Of a stretch of 64,000 bases of DNA, positions 52,343 through 61,095 are shown one piece after another (position 1 is the stretch's first letter; the number at the start of each line of letters is the position of its first letter). Source of the DNA: CAWELS01 sp964468205 (GTDB lineage: Bacteria > Acidobacteriota > Terriglobia > Bryobacterales > Bryobacteraceae); NCBI GenBank assembly GCA_964468205.1, contig CAYXVG010000010.1, positions 1 to 64,000 of the forward strand, given 5' to 3'. The notes under the pieces are model-generated. The model made no database searches and had not been told where the DNA came from. It was given only the letters and a program-made list of their open reading frames with translations. The translations under genes and the position numbers were made by a program.

Positions 52343-53554
52343 CTACGCCTTGCCCCGCGCCTGGGCTCCGACGCAGCCTTTCTCCCGCGTCCCAACTAGC
52401 GCGCGCGCTACATCGCGGCTCTGCCGGTCGATCTCCAGCACCTCTTCCACCGAGCGCGCCTCACGGTGCGGCATCTTCTCCAATGTCTCAGCCACAACCT
52501 CGGCAATGCCCAGAAACGGAAGCTGGCCCTTCAGAAAGCACTCCACGGCGACTTCATCCGCCGCGTTCAAGGTGCACGTGGCCGAACCTCCCGCCCGCTG
52601 CGCCTCATACGCAAGGCGGAGCATGGGGAATTTCTCGAGGTTGGGCGGCTCAAATTCCCAGGTGTGGGCCTGCGACCAGTCGTACCGCGCAACCGGCGCT
52701 TCCATGCGCTCCGGATACGTCAACGCATACTGGATTGGCATGCGCATATCCGTCACCGATATCTGGGCAATCACGCTTCCGTCGGTGTACTCAACAAGTG
52801 CATGAACAGAAGACTGCGGATGGACCACGACGTCGACTCTCTCCGGAGAGAAACCAAACAACCAGCACGCCTCAATCACTTCAAATCCTTTGTTGGTTAG
52901 CGTCGCCGAATCCACTGTGATCCGTTTTCCCATTTTCCAGGTCGGATGCGCGAGGGCTTGCTCCGGTGTGACAGCGCTCAGGGCTTCCAGCGGGGTTTCT
53001 CGGAAAGGACCGCCGGAGGCCGTCAATATCAAGCGAGCCACCTCTTCGCGCCGACCCGCCTTGAGACACTGATGCATGCCATTGTGTTCGCTGTCCACGG
53101 GAATGAGTTCCGTCCCGGCACTCCTGGCGGCATCCATAACCAATTGTCCGCTCGCCACCAGAACCTCTTTGTTCGCCAGCCCCAGTTTCTTGCCTTGCCG
53201 GACGGCTTCGTAAGTAGCTTCGAGGCCCGCCACGCCGACGATCGCGGACATCACGAAGTCCACTTCTCCGGCGGTGGCCGCCACGACCCTCGCCCGTGAA
53301 CCCAATTCTACTTCCGGCCACTCTGACCGCGGGAGGGTCGAAGCTTCCAGTCTTTTGATTAGACGTTTTCGAACTTCCTCCGTTGCAACAACTACATAGC
53401 GGGGCCGGAACTCCATGATCTGCTGGACAAGCCGCTGGTCGTTCCACCCGGCCACCAACCCAAATATACTGTAGAGCTCTGGACTCCGGCGAACTACATC
53501 AAGTGTGCTGCAACCAATCGAACCCGTCGAACCGAGAATTGTCAGATTCTGCAT
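52343..53554 (-). CDS. dxr: 1-deoxy-D-xylulose 5-phosphate reductoisomerase
   Basis: The 403-residue enzyme opens LTILGSTGSIGCSTLDVVRR (NADPH binding) and has ALANKEVLVASG-like LGLANKEVLVASGQLVMDAA, PVDSEHNGMHQCL with the metal site, and LTASGGPFRETPLEAL, then KITVDSATLTNKG-like KRITVDSATLTNKGFEVIEA. It catalyses the committed step of the MEP isoprenoid pathway. It is first in the operon with rseP, an order found widely in bacteria. The product would feed the uppS enzyme encoded elsewhere in the window. Confidence 0.97.
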   Translation of the reverse strand: MQNLTILGSTGSIGCSTLDVVRRSPELYSIFGLVAGWNDQRLVQQIMEFRPRYVVVATEEVRKRLIKRLEASTLPRSEWPEVELGSRARVVAATAGEVDFVMSAIVGVAGLEATYEAVRQGKKLGLANKEVLVASGQLVMDAARSAGTELIPVDSEHNGMHQCLKAGRREEVARLILTASGGPFRETPLEALSAVTPEQALAHPTWKMGKRITVDSATLTNKGFEVIEACWLFGFSPERVDVVVHPQSSVHALVEYTDGSVIAQISVTDMRMPIQYALTYPERMEAPVARYDWSQAHTWEFEPPNLEKFPMLRLAYEAQRAGGSATCTLNAADEVAVECFLKGQLPFLGIAEVVAETLEKMPHREARSVEEVLEIDRQSRDVARALVGTREKGCVGAQARGKA

Positions 53555-53884
53555 GGGGAGTAGGGAGAGTCAAACCATCACCGCATAGGAATGATAGCAT
53601 CTACAACTGGTAGATGCCCAGTAACTTGGTGAAGCTGCACCGCTGCCGCTAAATGTAAACCAAGCCTGCGCTCTGTGGTCGGAATCACGGCTGGTCTGGC
53701 TTTGGGGTCGGTTTCCCTTGACGATGGTTCCGGACCTTGTTTGGTCCGGGGTGCCGGGGAGGGTTTTGCTTCAGGGGTCTTTATTTGTGAGGTTAGTCTC
53801 GCTTTGGTGGGAGTTGCCTCCCCGGCTTGATTCCAATAATAGAATATGAAGAACCGGAATGCAAGAGAAATCTGCATTTTGGTA
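53555..53884. other. Intergenic stretch of 330 nt with a hairpin and no supported gene
   Basis: Between dxr and the convergently-read dehydrogenase gene there is a 330-nt region with a perfect 7-bp hairpin (CCGGACC, 53730-53736, with GGTCCGG, 53743-53749) and T-rich tracts near 53820-53890. A reading frame of 99 codons on the minus strand (53578-53877) has low complexity and no family features, so no gene is called. Confidence 0.5.
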
Positions 53885-54778
53885 TTATTTTTTTTTGACC
53901 TCCACCCTTGACATCCCCTCTAAGACCTTGATAACAGAAGAGAAATCCTGTTCGCCAAGATCTTGCGCCAGAGCGCTCTGATAGACCTGTTTTGTAACAC
54001 TTGTTACGGGTACAGAAACTTGGAGATCTTCTGCGAGCTCCAAGGCCAGCCCGATGTCCTTGTTCATCCACTTTGTGGAAAAGTGTGTGGAAAAGTCCCG
54101 TTCGAAGATGTACGGCGCTTTGAACGCGATCAAACCCGATTTCGCCGCCGTGTTGTTAAGGACATCAAGCATCAGTTCCGGGTCCACTCCGGCCTTTGTA
54201 CTCAACACGATACCTTCCACGAAGCCCTGCAGAATGTTGGCCTGGATGAGGTTCTGGGCTAGCTTCACCCGAATCCCCATTCCCTGCGGTCCACACCGGA
54301 AGAGCTGTGTGCCCATGGGTTCGAACAGCGGTCGCACCTTTTCGAAGAGCGTTTCCTCCGCCCCGACCATGAACGTGAGCTTCCCCCCTTCGGCGCCCAG
54401 CTTGGAGCCGGTGCATGGCGCATCAATGAAGTCAATTCCGCGCTCGGCGAGTTCCGCCGCCATTTGTTGACTCGCCAACGCGGAAACCGTACTCGTGTCG
54501 ACGATAACGTAACCGGGCCGTGCGCCGTGCACCAGGCCGCTCTTGCCGAATACCACCTGCCGTGACATTTCCGTGTTGCCGACACACAGAAACACGCAAT
54601 CGGTACTGGCGGCCACTTCCTTCGGCTCGCGGCAGTCGACGACGCCCTCCTCTCCCGCCAGCCGGCTGGCCTTAGCCGCGGTATGAGACCACACCCACAC
54701 ATCGTGTCCCGCCCGGCGCAGGTTCCGGGCCATCGGATACCCCATGATGCCCAGCCCAATAAATCCAAGCTTCGCCAT
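53885..54778 (-). CDS. NAD(P)-dependent 3-hydroxyacid dehydrogenase (tartronate-semialdehyde reductase/3-hydroxyisobutyrate dehydrogenase family)
   Basis: The 297-residue protein has the Rossmann start LGFIGLGIMGYPMARNLRRA, the catalytic-lysine region FKAPYIFERDFSTHFSTKWMNK and the family DAPCTGSKLGAEGGKLT (the DAPVSG-like motif). The ATG at 54778 is preceded by AAAGGAGGG. It is divergent from a 2-hydroxyacid dehydrogenase gene, a pairing consistent with glyoxylate or glycerate metabolism (tartronate semialdehyde to glycerate). The gene ends in a run of nine A on its coding strand (Lys-Lys-Lys), at 53887-53897. Confidence 0.85.
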   Translation of the reverse strand: MAKLGFIGLGIMGYPMARNLRRAGHDVWVWSHTAAKASRLAGEEGVVDCREPKEVAASTDCVFLCVGNTEMSRQVVFGKSGLVHGARPGYVIVDTSTVSALASQQMAAELAERGIDFIDAPCTGSKLGAEGGKLTFMVGAEETLFEKVRPLFEPMGTQLFRCGPQGMGIRVKLAQNLIQANILQGFVEGIVLSTKAGVDPELMLDVLNNTAAKSGLIAFKAPYIFERDFSTHFSTKWMNKDIGLALELAEDLQVSVPVTSVTKQVYQSALAQDLGEQDFSSVIKVLEGMSRVEVKKK

Positions 54779-54896
54779 ATATCCCTCCTTTACGCTTGGC
54801 CGGAGTCGGCGGCAATGGAGACCGCAGGCTCTGCGCCGCTGTTCCGGCACAAACTGCCATTGTAAGACGCCACTCCTTTGTGCGAAAATTCGGGTC

Positions 54897-55895
54897 GTGA
54901 AACCCTCCGTACTCATAACCAAGCGCATCTTTCCCGAAGCCATTGATTACATTAGCCAATACTGCGAAATCGACTATGAGGAGACCGACGACGGGCTCCC
55001 CGCCGCAGAGTTGCTCCCGCGGGCGGCGGGCAAGCAGGCGCTGGTAAGCCAGCTAACTGACAAGTTCACGCCCGAGGTCATCGCCCAACTTTCCGGGGTC
55101 CGCATTATCTCAAATGTCGCCGTGGGCTTCGACAACATCAACGTTCCCGCCGCCACCGAGGCCGGCATCCTTGTTTCGAACACTCCCGACGTCCTCACTG
55201 ATACGACGGCCGACTTTGCTTTTACTCTTCTGCTGGCCACTGCCCGGCGTCTGATCGAGGGTTACAACTACCTCAGGGATGGCAAGTGGAAGAAATGGGC
55301 CATGGACTTGCTGGTGGGCCAGGACGTCCACCACCGCACACTGGGGATCATTGGACTGGGCCGGATCGGCAGGGCTGTCGCCCGCCGGGCCGGCGGCTTC
55401 TCCATGCGCGTTCTGTACTCCGACGTGCAGCGGGCGCCGGAAGACGTCGAGAAGGAACTCCGGGCCGAGTTTGTTCCGTTAGACGACTTGCTGCGAGAAT
55501 CGGATTTCGTCAGTGTACACGTGCCTCTCTCGGATTCGACGCGCGGGATGATTGGGGCGCGCGAGTTCGGCCTGATGAAATCCACGGCGATCTTGGTGAA
55601 TACCTCGCGTGGTCCGGTGGTGGATGAAGCGGCCGTGGTGGAAGCCCTGCGTTCTGGAACGATCGCGGGAGCGGGCCTGGACGTCTTCGAGAAGGAACCG
55701 GAAGTCCACCCTGGGCTATTGGACCTGCCGCAAGCGGTCCTCGCTCCGCATATCGCCAGCGCATCGGTGGATACCCGCCGTAAGATGTCCATGATGGCCG
55801 TTGAAAACGCGGTGGCGGCGCTCCAAGGGCAGCGGCCTCCAAATCTCGTTAACCCGGAATTGTGGCCGCGCTTGTACGGCCGGTCAGAAGCCTAA
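54897..55895 (+). CDS. 2-hydroxyacid dehydrogenase (glyoxylate/hydroxypyruvate reductase type)
   Basis: The 332-residue protein has the D-isomer-specific dehydrogenase layout: SVLITKRIFPEAIDYISQY at the start, TTADFAFTLLLATARRLIEG, the NAD motif LGIIGLGRIGRAVARRAGGF, VNTSRGPVVDEAAVVEALRS and the catalytic region EVHPGLLDLPQAVLAPHIAS. The start is GTG at 54897. It is a cytosolic reductase of glyoxylate or hydroxypyruvate. The divergent neighbour suggests joint regulation in glyoxylate/glycerate metabolism. Confidence 0.88.
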   Translation: MKPSVLITKRIFPEAIDYISQYCEIDYEETDDGLPAAELLPRAAGKQALVSQLTDKFTPEVIAQLSGVRIISNVAVGFDNINVPAATEAGILVSNTPDVLTDTTADFAFTLLLATARRLIEGYNYLRDGKWKKWAMDLLVGQDVHHRTLGIIGLGRIGRAVARRAGGFSMRVLYSDVQRAPEDVEKELRAEFVPLDDLLRESDFVSVHVPLSDSTRGMIGAREFGLMKSTAILVNTSRGPVVDEAAVVEALRSGTIAGAGLDVFEKEPEVHPGLLDLPQAVLAPHIASASVDTRRKMSMMAVENAVAALQGQRPPNLVNPELWPRLYGRSEA

Positions 55896-56076
55896 GGAGT
55901 AGGAGATCGGATGACTGGAACACCGCCTTGCGGCTCGGCAACACTTCTTCGCCTTCTCTCATAATGTGAATGCGGATGAGTTCCCGGAACTCTTCCACGG
56001 TGACGCCGAGTTCGCGGGCCGCTTCGGCCTCCGTGAAATGTATTGCATCAGACTTCTGCATCGCTGTCGAGATCAT
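55849..56076 (-). CDS. Small helix-turn-helix-like hypothetical protein
   Basis: A 75-residue reading frame contains HFTEAEAARELGVTVEEFRE, a plausible helix-turn-helix, followed by a short tail with a Leu run (SSDLLLLRLLTGR). The ATG at 56076 is chosen arbitrarily among in-frame starts at 56091, 56076 and 56061. It converges on the 2-hydroxyacid dehydrogenase gene and overlaps its end by 47 nt, which lowers the confidence. The HTH-like sequence and even codon use favour a real gene. Confidence 0.55.
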   Translation of the reverse strand: MISTAMQKSDAIHFTEAEAARELGVTVEEFRELIRIHIMREGEEVLPSRKAVFQSSDLLLLRLLTGRTSAATIPG

Positions 56077-56091
56077 AACCCTTCGATACAT

Positions 56092-56514
56092 ATTCTACGG
56101 AATTCCGCCCTAAGTCCCAATCCGGTTAATGACCTAATTACGGTAGTAGATGATCTGATGGACACTGAGCAATCGCGGCCTTGAACGGGCGTCGGGCATG
56201 CCGGCGTGGCGGGACTGTTTCCGGGTCCGCCTAACGGAATCGGTCACAACCTTTCAAAATTCTCTTCGTGGTGCGGAGCGTGCATGCTAAACGACTGGCA
56301 ATCAAAAAGTTAACTCCCACGCCATCGAGGCTTCTCCGAGTGTGCGGCGCGGCCGGAGCCGGGATCTGAAATCCCGGCCGGTATAATCGGCGGTTTAGAG
56401 AGGCCTGTGCCTCTTGCGTGGAGCCGCGCTCGTGTTGAGAGCCGGCGTCTTCGAGCGCCGAACCACACCAAGTGGACTTCCGGATCGGCGATTCCATCGA
56501 ACAAGGAGCTTACA
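56092..56514. other. Intergenic stretch of 423 nt with promoter-like signals and no supported gene
   Basis: No reading frame with family features is found. The region includes a hairpin at 56358-56378 next to TATAAT at 56382-56387, and the ribosome site AAGGAG of the following AAA+ gene. The rest shows nothing recognisable. Confidence 0.5.
56358..56387 (+). promoter_or_regulatory. Hairpin/operator next to a TATAAT box, upstream of the AAA+ gene
   Basis: GCCGGGAT (56358-56365) and ATCCCGGC (56371-56378) form an 8-bp inverted repeat around CTGAA. A consensus TATAAT begins 4 nt after it (56382-56387). The repeat lies where the -35 region would be and could be an operator or bind an activator. 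Confidence 0.4.
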
Positions 56515-57591
56515 ATGCAGGATCCGCGCTACCGTCGTGGAATAGGGAGCCGGCCGGGCGCACTGGCCCGGAATCTGGCGGATCGCCTCGTCGGCCAACC
56601 AGAGGCGATTGAATCGATTGTTCCATATGTGCACATGTACGAGGCCGAGATGTCTCCGCCGGGGCGGCCGGCCGGTGTCTTCCTCTTGCTTGGCCCAACG
56701 GGTACCGGGAAGACCAAGACCGTGGAGGCGCTAGCGGCCGAGTTGCACGGTAGCGAAAAGTGTCTGCTTCGCATCGACTGCGCGGAGTTCCAGATGGAAC
56801 ACGAGGTTGCCAAGCTAATCGGGGCGCCGCCGGGATACCTGGGCCACCGCGAGACCCACCCGATGATCACGCAGCAAAAGCTCGAGGCGACGCGTTCGGA
56901 AAGGGACCTGCCGACTGTGGTGCTTTTCGACGAAATCGAGAAAGCCGCGCCATCGCTTTGCCGGCTGCTTCTCGGTGTTCTCGACAAGGGCACGCTTCAC
57001 CTCGGCGACAACTCTGTCGTGAACTTCGAGCAGAGTCTGATCTTCCTAACCAGCAACCTCGGGGCCCGCGCGATGCAGAGCCACCTCCGCCCGGGCTTCG
57101 GATTTGCCGTAGCGGGCAGCAGTCGAGGAAAGACACAGGCCCGGCTCAGCCGATCGGCGATGGGCGCAGTCCGCAAGCACTTCTCGCCGGAGTTCGTGAA
57201 CAGGATCGACTCCGTGGTCACCTACCGGCCGCTCACGGCCGAGGCTCTGACGAGGATACTGCACCTCCAGTTGGGGGAACTGCGGGAACACATTGAACGG
57301 CGGCTGGGCGTCCGCAGCTTCGACGTCATAGTGTCGGATTCGGCGGCCGAACACCTCGTCAGACAAGGAACCAGCACGGAGTATGGCGCGAGAGAGTTGA
57401 AGCGGACGATCCACCGGGAAGTCGTGCAGCCGCTTGCCATGCGGATGGCGCAAAACCAGATCGAACCGGGTTCCGTCGTCGAAGTCCAAACCAGAAGAGG
57501 GGAACTGCGAGTTCACGTCCGCCATCCGCGCTCGCTGAACCCGCTCAAGGAAGAGCGCTTCGAGAGGGTCGCGTCGAGACTGCCGGCCTAG
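56515..57591 (+). CDS. AAA+ ATPase related to the second ATPase domain of ClpA/ClpB, stand-alone
   Basis: The 358-residue protein has Walker A GPTGTGKT (60-67), Walker B VVLFDEIEKA, sensor FLTSNLG, the arginine-finger region FSPEFVNRIDSVVTYRPL and the C-terminal small domain typical of Clp D2 domains. There is no N-terminal adaptor domain, no D1 and no zinc-binding domain, so it is not ClpB, ClpA or ClpX. Stand-alone relatives exist in some bacteria without a known role. AAGGAG lies 7 nt before the ATG. It overlaps the 3' end of the convergent membrane gene by 4 nt. Confidence 0.85.
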   Translation: MQDPRYRRGIGSRPGALARNLADRLVGQPEAIESIVPYVHMYEAEMSPPGRPAGVFLLLGPTGTGKTKTVEALAAELHGSEKCLLRIDCAEFQMEHEVAKLIGAPPGYLGHRETHPMITQQKLEATRSERDLPTVVLFDEIEKAAPSLCRLLLGVLDKGTLHLGDNSVVNFEQSLIFLTSNLGARAMQSHLRPGFGFAVAGSSRGKTQARLSRSAMGAVRKHFSPEFVNRIDSVVTYRPLTAEALTRILHLQLGELREHIERRLGVRSFDVIVSDSAAEHLVRQGTSTEYGARELKRTIHREVVQPLAMRMAQNQIEPGSVVEVQTRRGELRVHVRHPRSLNPLKEERFERVASRLPA

Positions 57592-58748
57592 CCGTCGGTG
57601 TCCACCGCGGGTCGCGCTATTACGGGGGCATACTCGACGCTCTGCGCCACCGTAACCCGCTCCTTCAAGAACAGCTCAAGCCGGAAACTGACTCTATCAC
57701 CTGCCTGTCGATAAATCACGCTCCCATTGCGCAGGTGTCCGGCGTCGAGGTCCACGTTCTTGATCCGGCCATCTTCCTCGATTACCAGCCGCCCGTTTTC
57801 CGCATTCTGGACAGCCGGGGCATTCCGATCCCAGCGAAGATGGACGCTCTCGGCCGAAGGTGTGGCTGTCAGTTGGAGGGCGTAGGGATTGACTGGAGGC
57901 GTATCGACGACCTTTGACCGGACGCTCAACGCAACCTGGAAACCCAGCACGGTCCCCATCAACAGGAAGATGAAAGAAAGTGGTATCCACAACCAGCCGC
58001 CCCGCAGGCGAAGCGTCCTTTTCGGCACCGCCGTCTGATCGGTAGCCGGATGAAAAGGGGTCCTCGTACTCTCGCTGGCCGGGCTGGCGGCAGGTGGCTT
58101 GGATCCGCCATTCCGACCGCCTGCAAACTCGCTCGTTATCGTGTCTCCGTTCACTGGTGCCTCCACTTCTGTTGTTGCTTTGCCGCCGCCAAGTTCTTCT
58201 CTCCGTAAGGGAAACTCGCGGTAGGAGCGATCCGTTTGAAAGCGCCCGCCTTCCGGAAAGAAGATCGCGGCCTGCACCGGCCTGCCGGTCCGAGGCTTCG
58301 CCAGCAAAGCGATCGCCTCTCCAGGGGCAAAGTTCCGGCTCAGTAATTCCCTGTCCCGCGCCTCTAATGTCAATCCGCCTGAGTCCCCCCGGTAGAAACC
58401 TACCGGTTGAATACGCCGGCCACGCGCTTGCCGCCAGCGCTGGAGTATCTGCTCGAACCGCCGGAGGTCTGCCCCCGCGAGCCGGTATCGCGGCCCGTCC
58501 AGATAGGAGCACGGTACCGGTTCAAAGTCCTCGATGGTGAACGCCGGACCGTTGCCGTCAGTCCGCGTTCCCAGCAGGATTCCGCCGGCCTCGACAATTT
58601 CGCGCTGCAAACCACGCTGCACCTCGGCGCTCAGCCGGTCAACCAATTCAAAATCAATGTTGACGGAGATGGCCTTGCCCGGCGCCTCCCAACAGTAAAA
58701 TGCCTTGGGCGCGAAGTTTGTCTGCGAAGTGTCTCCCGTCAGACTCAT
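57588..58748 (-). CDS. Single-pass membrane protein with JAMM/MPN-like domain lacking metal ligands
   Basis: The 386-residue protein has an N-terminal region (30-170) with the layout of a JAMM/MPN fold: REIVEAGGILLGTR (E53) and the later IQPVGFYRGDSGGLTLE, where the canonical H-x-H pair is replaced by Arg120 and Asp122. After a Pro/Ser-rich linker one membrane helix follows (LWIPLSFIFLLMGTVLGFQV), then a beta-rich C-terminal domain (SVHLRWDRNAPAVQNAENGR) resembling a fibronectin-type module outside the membrane. It would bind rather than cut its target. The family is not known to me and the JAMM assignment is by motif layout only. Confidence 0.65.
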   Translation of the reverse strand: MSLTGDTSQTNFAPKAFYCWEAPGKAISVNIDFELVDRLSAEVQRGLQREIVEAGGILLGTRTDGNGPAFTIEDFEPVPCSYLDGPRYRLAGADLRRFEQILQRWRQARGRRIQPVGFYRGDSGGLTLEARDRELLSRNFAPGEAIALLAKPRTGRPVQAAIFFPEGGRFQTDRSYREFPLRREELGGGKATTEVEAPVNGDTITSEFAGGRNGGSKPPAASPASESTRTPFHPATDQTAVPKRTLRLRGGWLWIPLSFIFLLMGTVLGFQVALSVRSKVVDTPPVNPYALQLTATPSAESVHLRWDRNAPAVQNAENGRLVIEEDGRIKNVDLDAGHLRNGSVIYRQAGDRVSFRLELFLKERVTVAQSVEYAPVIARPAVDTDG

Positions 58749-58858
58749 CGTGGGGCCACGCGAACAATGCGTATACAGATTACGTACTAGGTACTCCCTC
58801 GCTCTCTATATCGGTCGATTTCGAGGAATCATTTAGATGGGCGATACTAGCACTTGTC

Positions 58859-59698
58859 ATGCCCGGTACCCTTTTTCTCGTCGCCACTCCAATCGGCAAT
58901 CTGGAGGATATCACATACCGGGCCGTACGGATTCTTCGTGAAGCGTCCCTGATCGCCTGCGAAGATACGCGGCAAACCCGCAAATTGCTGGCCCATTTCG
59001 GGATCGACAAGAAGCTGACCAGCTATCACGAACACAACGAAAGGCCCCGCGCCGCCGAGCTTGTCGATCTCCTGCTCCAGGGAACCGATGTCGCCCTCGT
59101 CTCCGACGCCGGCACACCGCTGATCTCCGACCCTGGCTACCAGATCGTGAGTCTGGCCGCCGAAAAAGGAATTCAAGTGACGCCCATTCCCGGCCCCTCG
59201 GCGGCGATCGCGGCCCTGGCCGCTTCCGGCTTGCCGTCTGACGTCTTTTCGTTCCTTGGCTTCGTTCCGCAAAAAGGAAAACGCCGCCGGCAAGCGCTCG
59301 CATTGATCGCGAGTCTCGATCATACTGTTGTTCTCTATGAATCTCCTCACCGGATCCTCCTCACCCTGGATGATTTGGCCCAGGCGTGCCCCGGCCGGCA
59401 GATCGTCGCGGCCCGCGAAATGACGAAGATCCACGAGGAGTTCCTCCGCGGCACGGCCGAATCGATCCGCGAAAGCCTGGCCAACCGCCCGGCGGTCAAA
59501 GGCGAATTCACCTTGGTTATATCGAAACCGGACGCCGGCCCCGAAGCGCCGGCCGGCGAGGCCCAAATACGCACGGCCGTCTCCGAACTCGTTGCCGCGG
59601 GAACCCCGCGCATGGACGCCATCAAGACCGTCGCCCGGCAGATGGGGGTTCCGAAACGAATCGTCTACCAAGCTTGCGAACAGCCGCCGGAATCATAG
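58859..59698 (+). CDS. rsmI: 16S rRNA 2'-O-methyltransferase RsmI
   Basis: The 279-residue enzyme opens LFLVATPIGNLEDITYRAVR and has LIACEDTRQTRKLLAHFGI, ALVSDAGTPLISDPGY and ITPIPGPSAAIAALAASGL-like VTPIPGPSAAIAALAASGLP, then LYESPHRILLTL. It methylates C1402 of 16S rRNA. The ATG at 58859 has no clear ribosome site and GATACT lies 11 nt before it. It converges on the permease gene with 2 nt between stops. Confidence 0.95.
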   Translation: MPGTLFLVATPIGNLEDITYRAVRILREASLIACEDTRQTRKLLAHFGIDKKLTSYHEHNERPRAAELVDLLLQGTDVALVSDAGTPLISDPGYQIVSLAAEKGIQVTPIPGPSAAIAALAASGLPSDVFSFLGFVPQKGKRRRQALALIASLDHTVVLYESPHRILLTLDDLAQACPGRQIVAAREMTKIHEEFLRGTAESIRESLANRPAVKGEFTLVISKPDAGPEAPAGEAQIRTAVSELVAAGTPRMDAIKTVARQMGVPKRIVYQACEQPPES

Positions 59699-59700
59699 CC

Positions 59701-61008
59701 CTATTCCCCGCCAAGCAGAAAGAATCGGGCAAGGAACAGCGCCGTCATCAAATACACGAGCCACGAGACCTGCCGCGCCTCGCCTTTCAGGACGCGCAGT
59801 ATCGTATGCACCGTGAAGCCAATCCCCAGCCCATTGCCGATACTCATGGTCATGGGAATCATCATGACGGTCAGAAACGCGGGTACAGCCTCAACGGGCT
59901 TGTTCCAGTTGATCTCCGCAACGTGAGAGATCATGAGTGAGCCCACCAGAATCAGGGCCGGAGCCGTAGCCGCGGCCGGAATGGCGCCCACCAGAGGAGC
60001 TAGGAAAAGGGCCGCTGTGAAGAGCAGTCCGGTCACCACCGAAGTAACTCCGGTACGACCTCCGGCGACCACGCCGGCGGCGCTCTCGATATAGCTCGTG
60101 ACGGTCGAGGTTCCGGCAACCGAGCCGGCGGTGGTCGCCGCGGCGTTCACGAAAAGAATCTTGTTCACGCGGGGAATCTTCCCCTCCTCGTCGAACAGAC
60201 CCGCCTTCTTGCTCACCGCGACGACAGTCCCTACGTCGTCAAACAGCGTTACAAACAGAAACACCAGGACAATCTCGACGAGTTCCACCCGGAACACACC
60301 AGCCACGTCCAACTGCCCGGCCGTCGCCGAGATCTCCCGCAGGCTATAGCTGGCCGGATTCCACTCGACTAGCCCCGTCGCTGCGCCAAGAGCCGTTGTG
60401 GCGAGGATTCCGGCGACCATGGCCGCCCGGACGCCACGCGCCATGAGCCCGGCAATCAACACCAATCCGAAGAGCGCCAACGCTGTCTTCGGTTCTCGCA
60501 GGTCCCCGAGCGCCACCACCGTCGCCGGGTCGGACCGGACGATTCCGGCGCTCGTGAGGCCCAGAAACGCGATGAACAGCCCAATGCCGGCCGCAACCGC
60601 CGAGTAAAGCTCCCGGGGGATGGAGTAGAGAATCAGCTCGCGAATCCCGCCGGCGGTGAGCAACAGAAAGACAATCCCGGAGACAAACACCGCGCCGAGC
60701 GCTACTTGCCACGAGACGCCAGCCCCCTGAACCACGGTATAGGCGAAGTAGGCGTTCAATCCCATCCCCGGCGCCATCGCAATCGGGTACCTCGCAAACA
60801 CACCCATGAAAATGCTGCCGAAAGCCGCCGACACACAGGTGGCGGCGACGACGGCCGTAAACGGCATGCCGGCTTCCCGCAGAATGGAAGGATTCACGAA
60901 GATGATGTAACCCATCGTGAGGAACGTGGTGAATCCCGCGAGAATCTCGGTCTTCCAGTTGGCGTTGTGACGCTCGAATTCGAAGTAACGCTCCAGCCTC
61001 TGCCGCAT
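59701..61008 (-). CDS. NCS2 family nucleobase permease (AzgA-like)
   Basis: The 435-residue protein has about 12-14 membrane helices. Motifs include WKTEILAGFTTFLTMGYIIF at the start, APGMGLNAYFAYTVV, LVFLFVTLFDDVGTVVAVSK, and GTSTVTSYIESAAGVVAGGR, all typical of AzgA-type purine (adenine, guanine or hypoxanthine) transporters. The frame is open upstream, but ATG at 61008 with AGGACG before it starts at the family-typical MRQRLERYFEFE. It takes up a purine base by proton symport; the precise base is unknown. Confidence 0.9.
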   Translation of the reverse strand: MRQRLERYFEFERHNANWKTEILAGFTTFLTMGYIIFVNPSILREAGMPFTAVVAATCVSAAFGSIFMGVFARYPIAMAPGMGLNAYFAYTVVQGAGVSWQVALGAVFVSGIVFLLLTAGGIRELILYSIPRELYSAVAAGIGLFIAFLGLTSAGIVRSDPATVVALGDLREPKTALALFGLVLIAGLMARGVRAAMVAGILATTALGAATGLVEWNPASYSLREISATAGQLDVAGVFRVELVEIVLVFLFVTLFDDVGTVVAVSKKAGLFDEEGKIPRVNKILFVNAAATTAGSVAGTSTVTSYIESAAGVVAGGRTGVTSVVTGLLFTAALFLAPLVGAIPAAATAPALILVGSLMISHVAEINWNKPVEAVPAFLTVMMIPMTMSIGNGLGIGFTVHTILRVLKGEARQVSWLVYLMTALFLARFFLLGGE

Positions 61009-61095
61009 CGTCCTCACATTATCGTGCAACAGTGGGGCTGGCGAGTGCGTCCTGAGAAGTAGACTATGAAGGGAAGGGGGCGAAGGAAGATTTCT

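Noticed and set aside
53578..53877. A 99-codon minus-strand frame in the dxr upstream region
   Set aside because: Low-complexity Pro/Lys/Thr content, no ribosome site and no family features.
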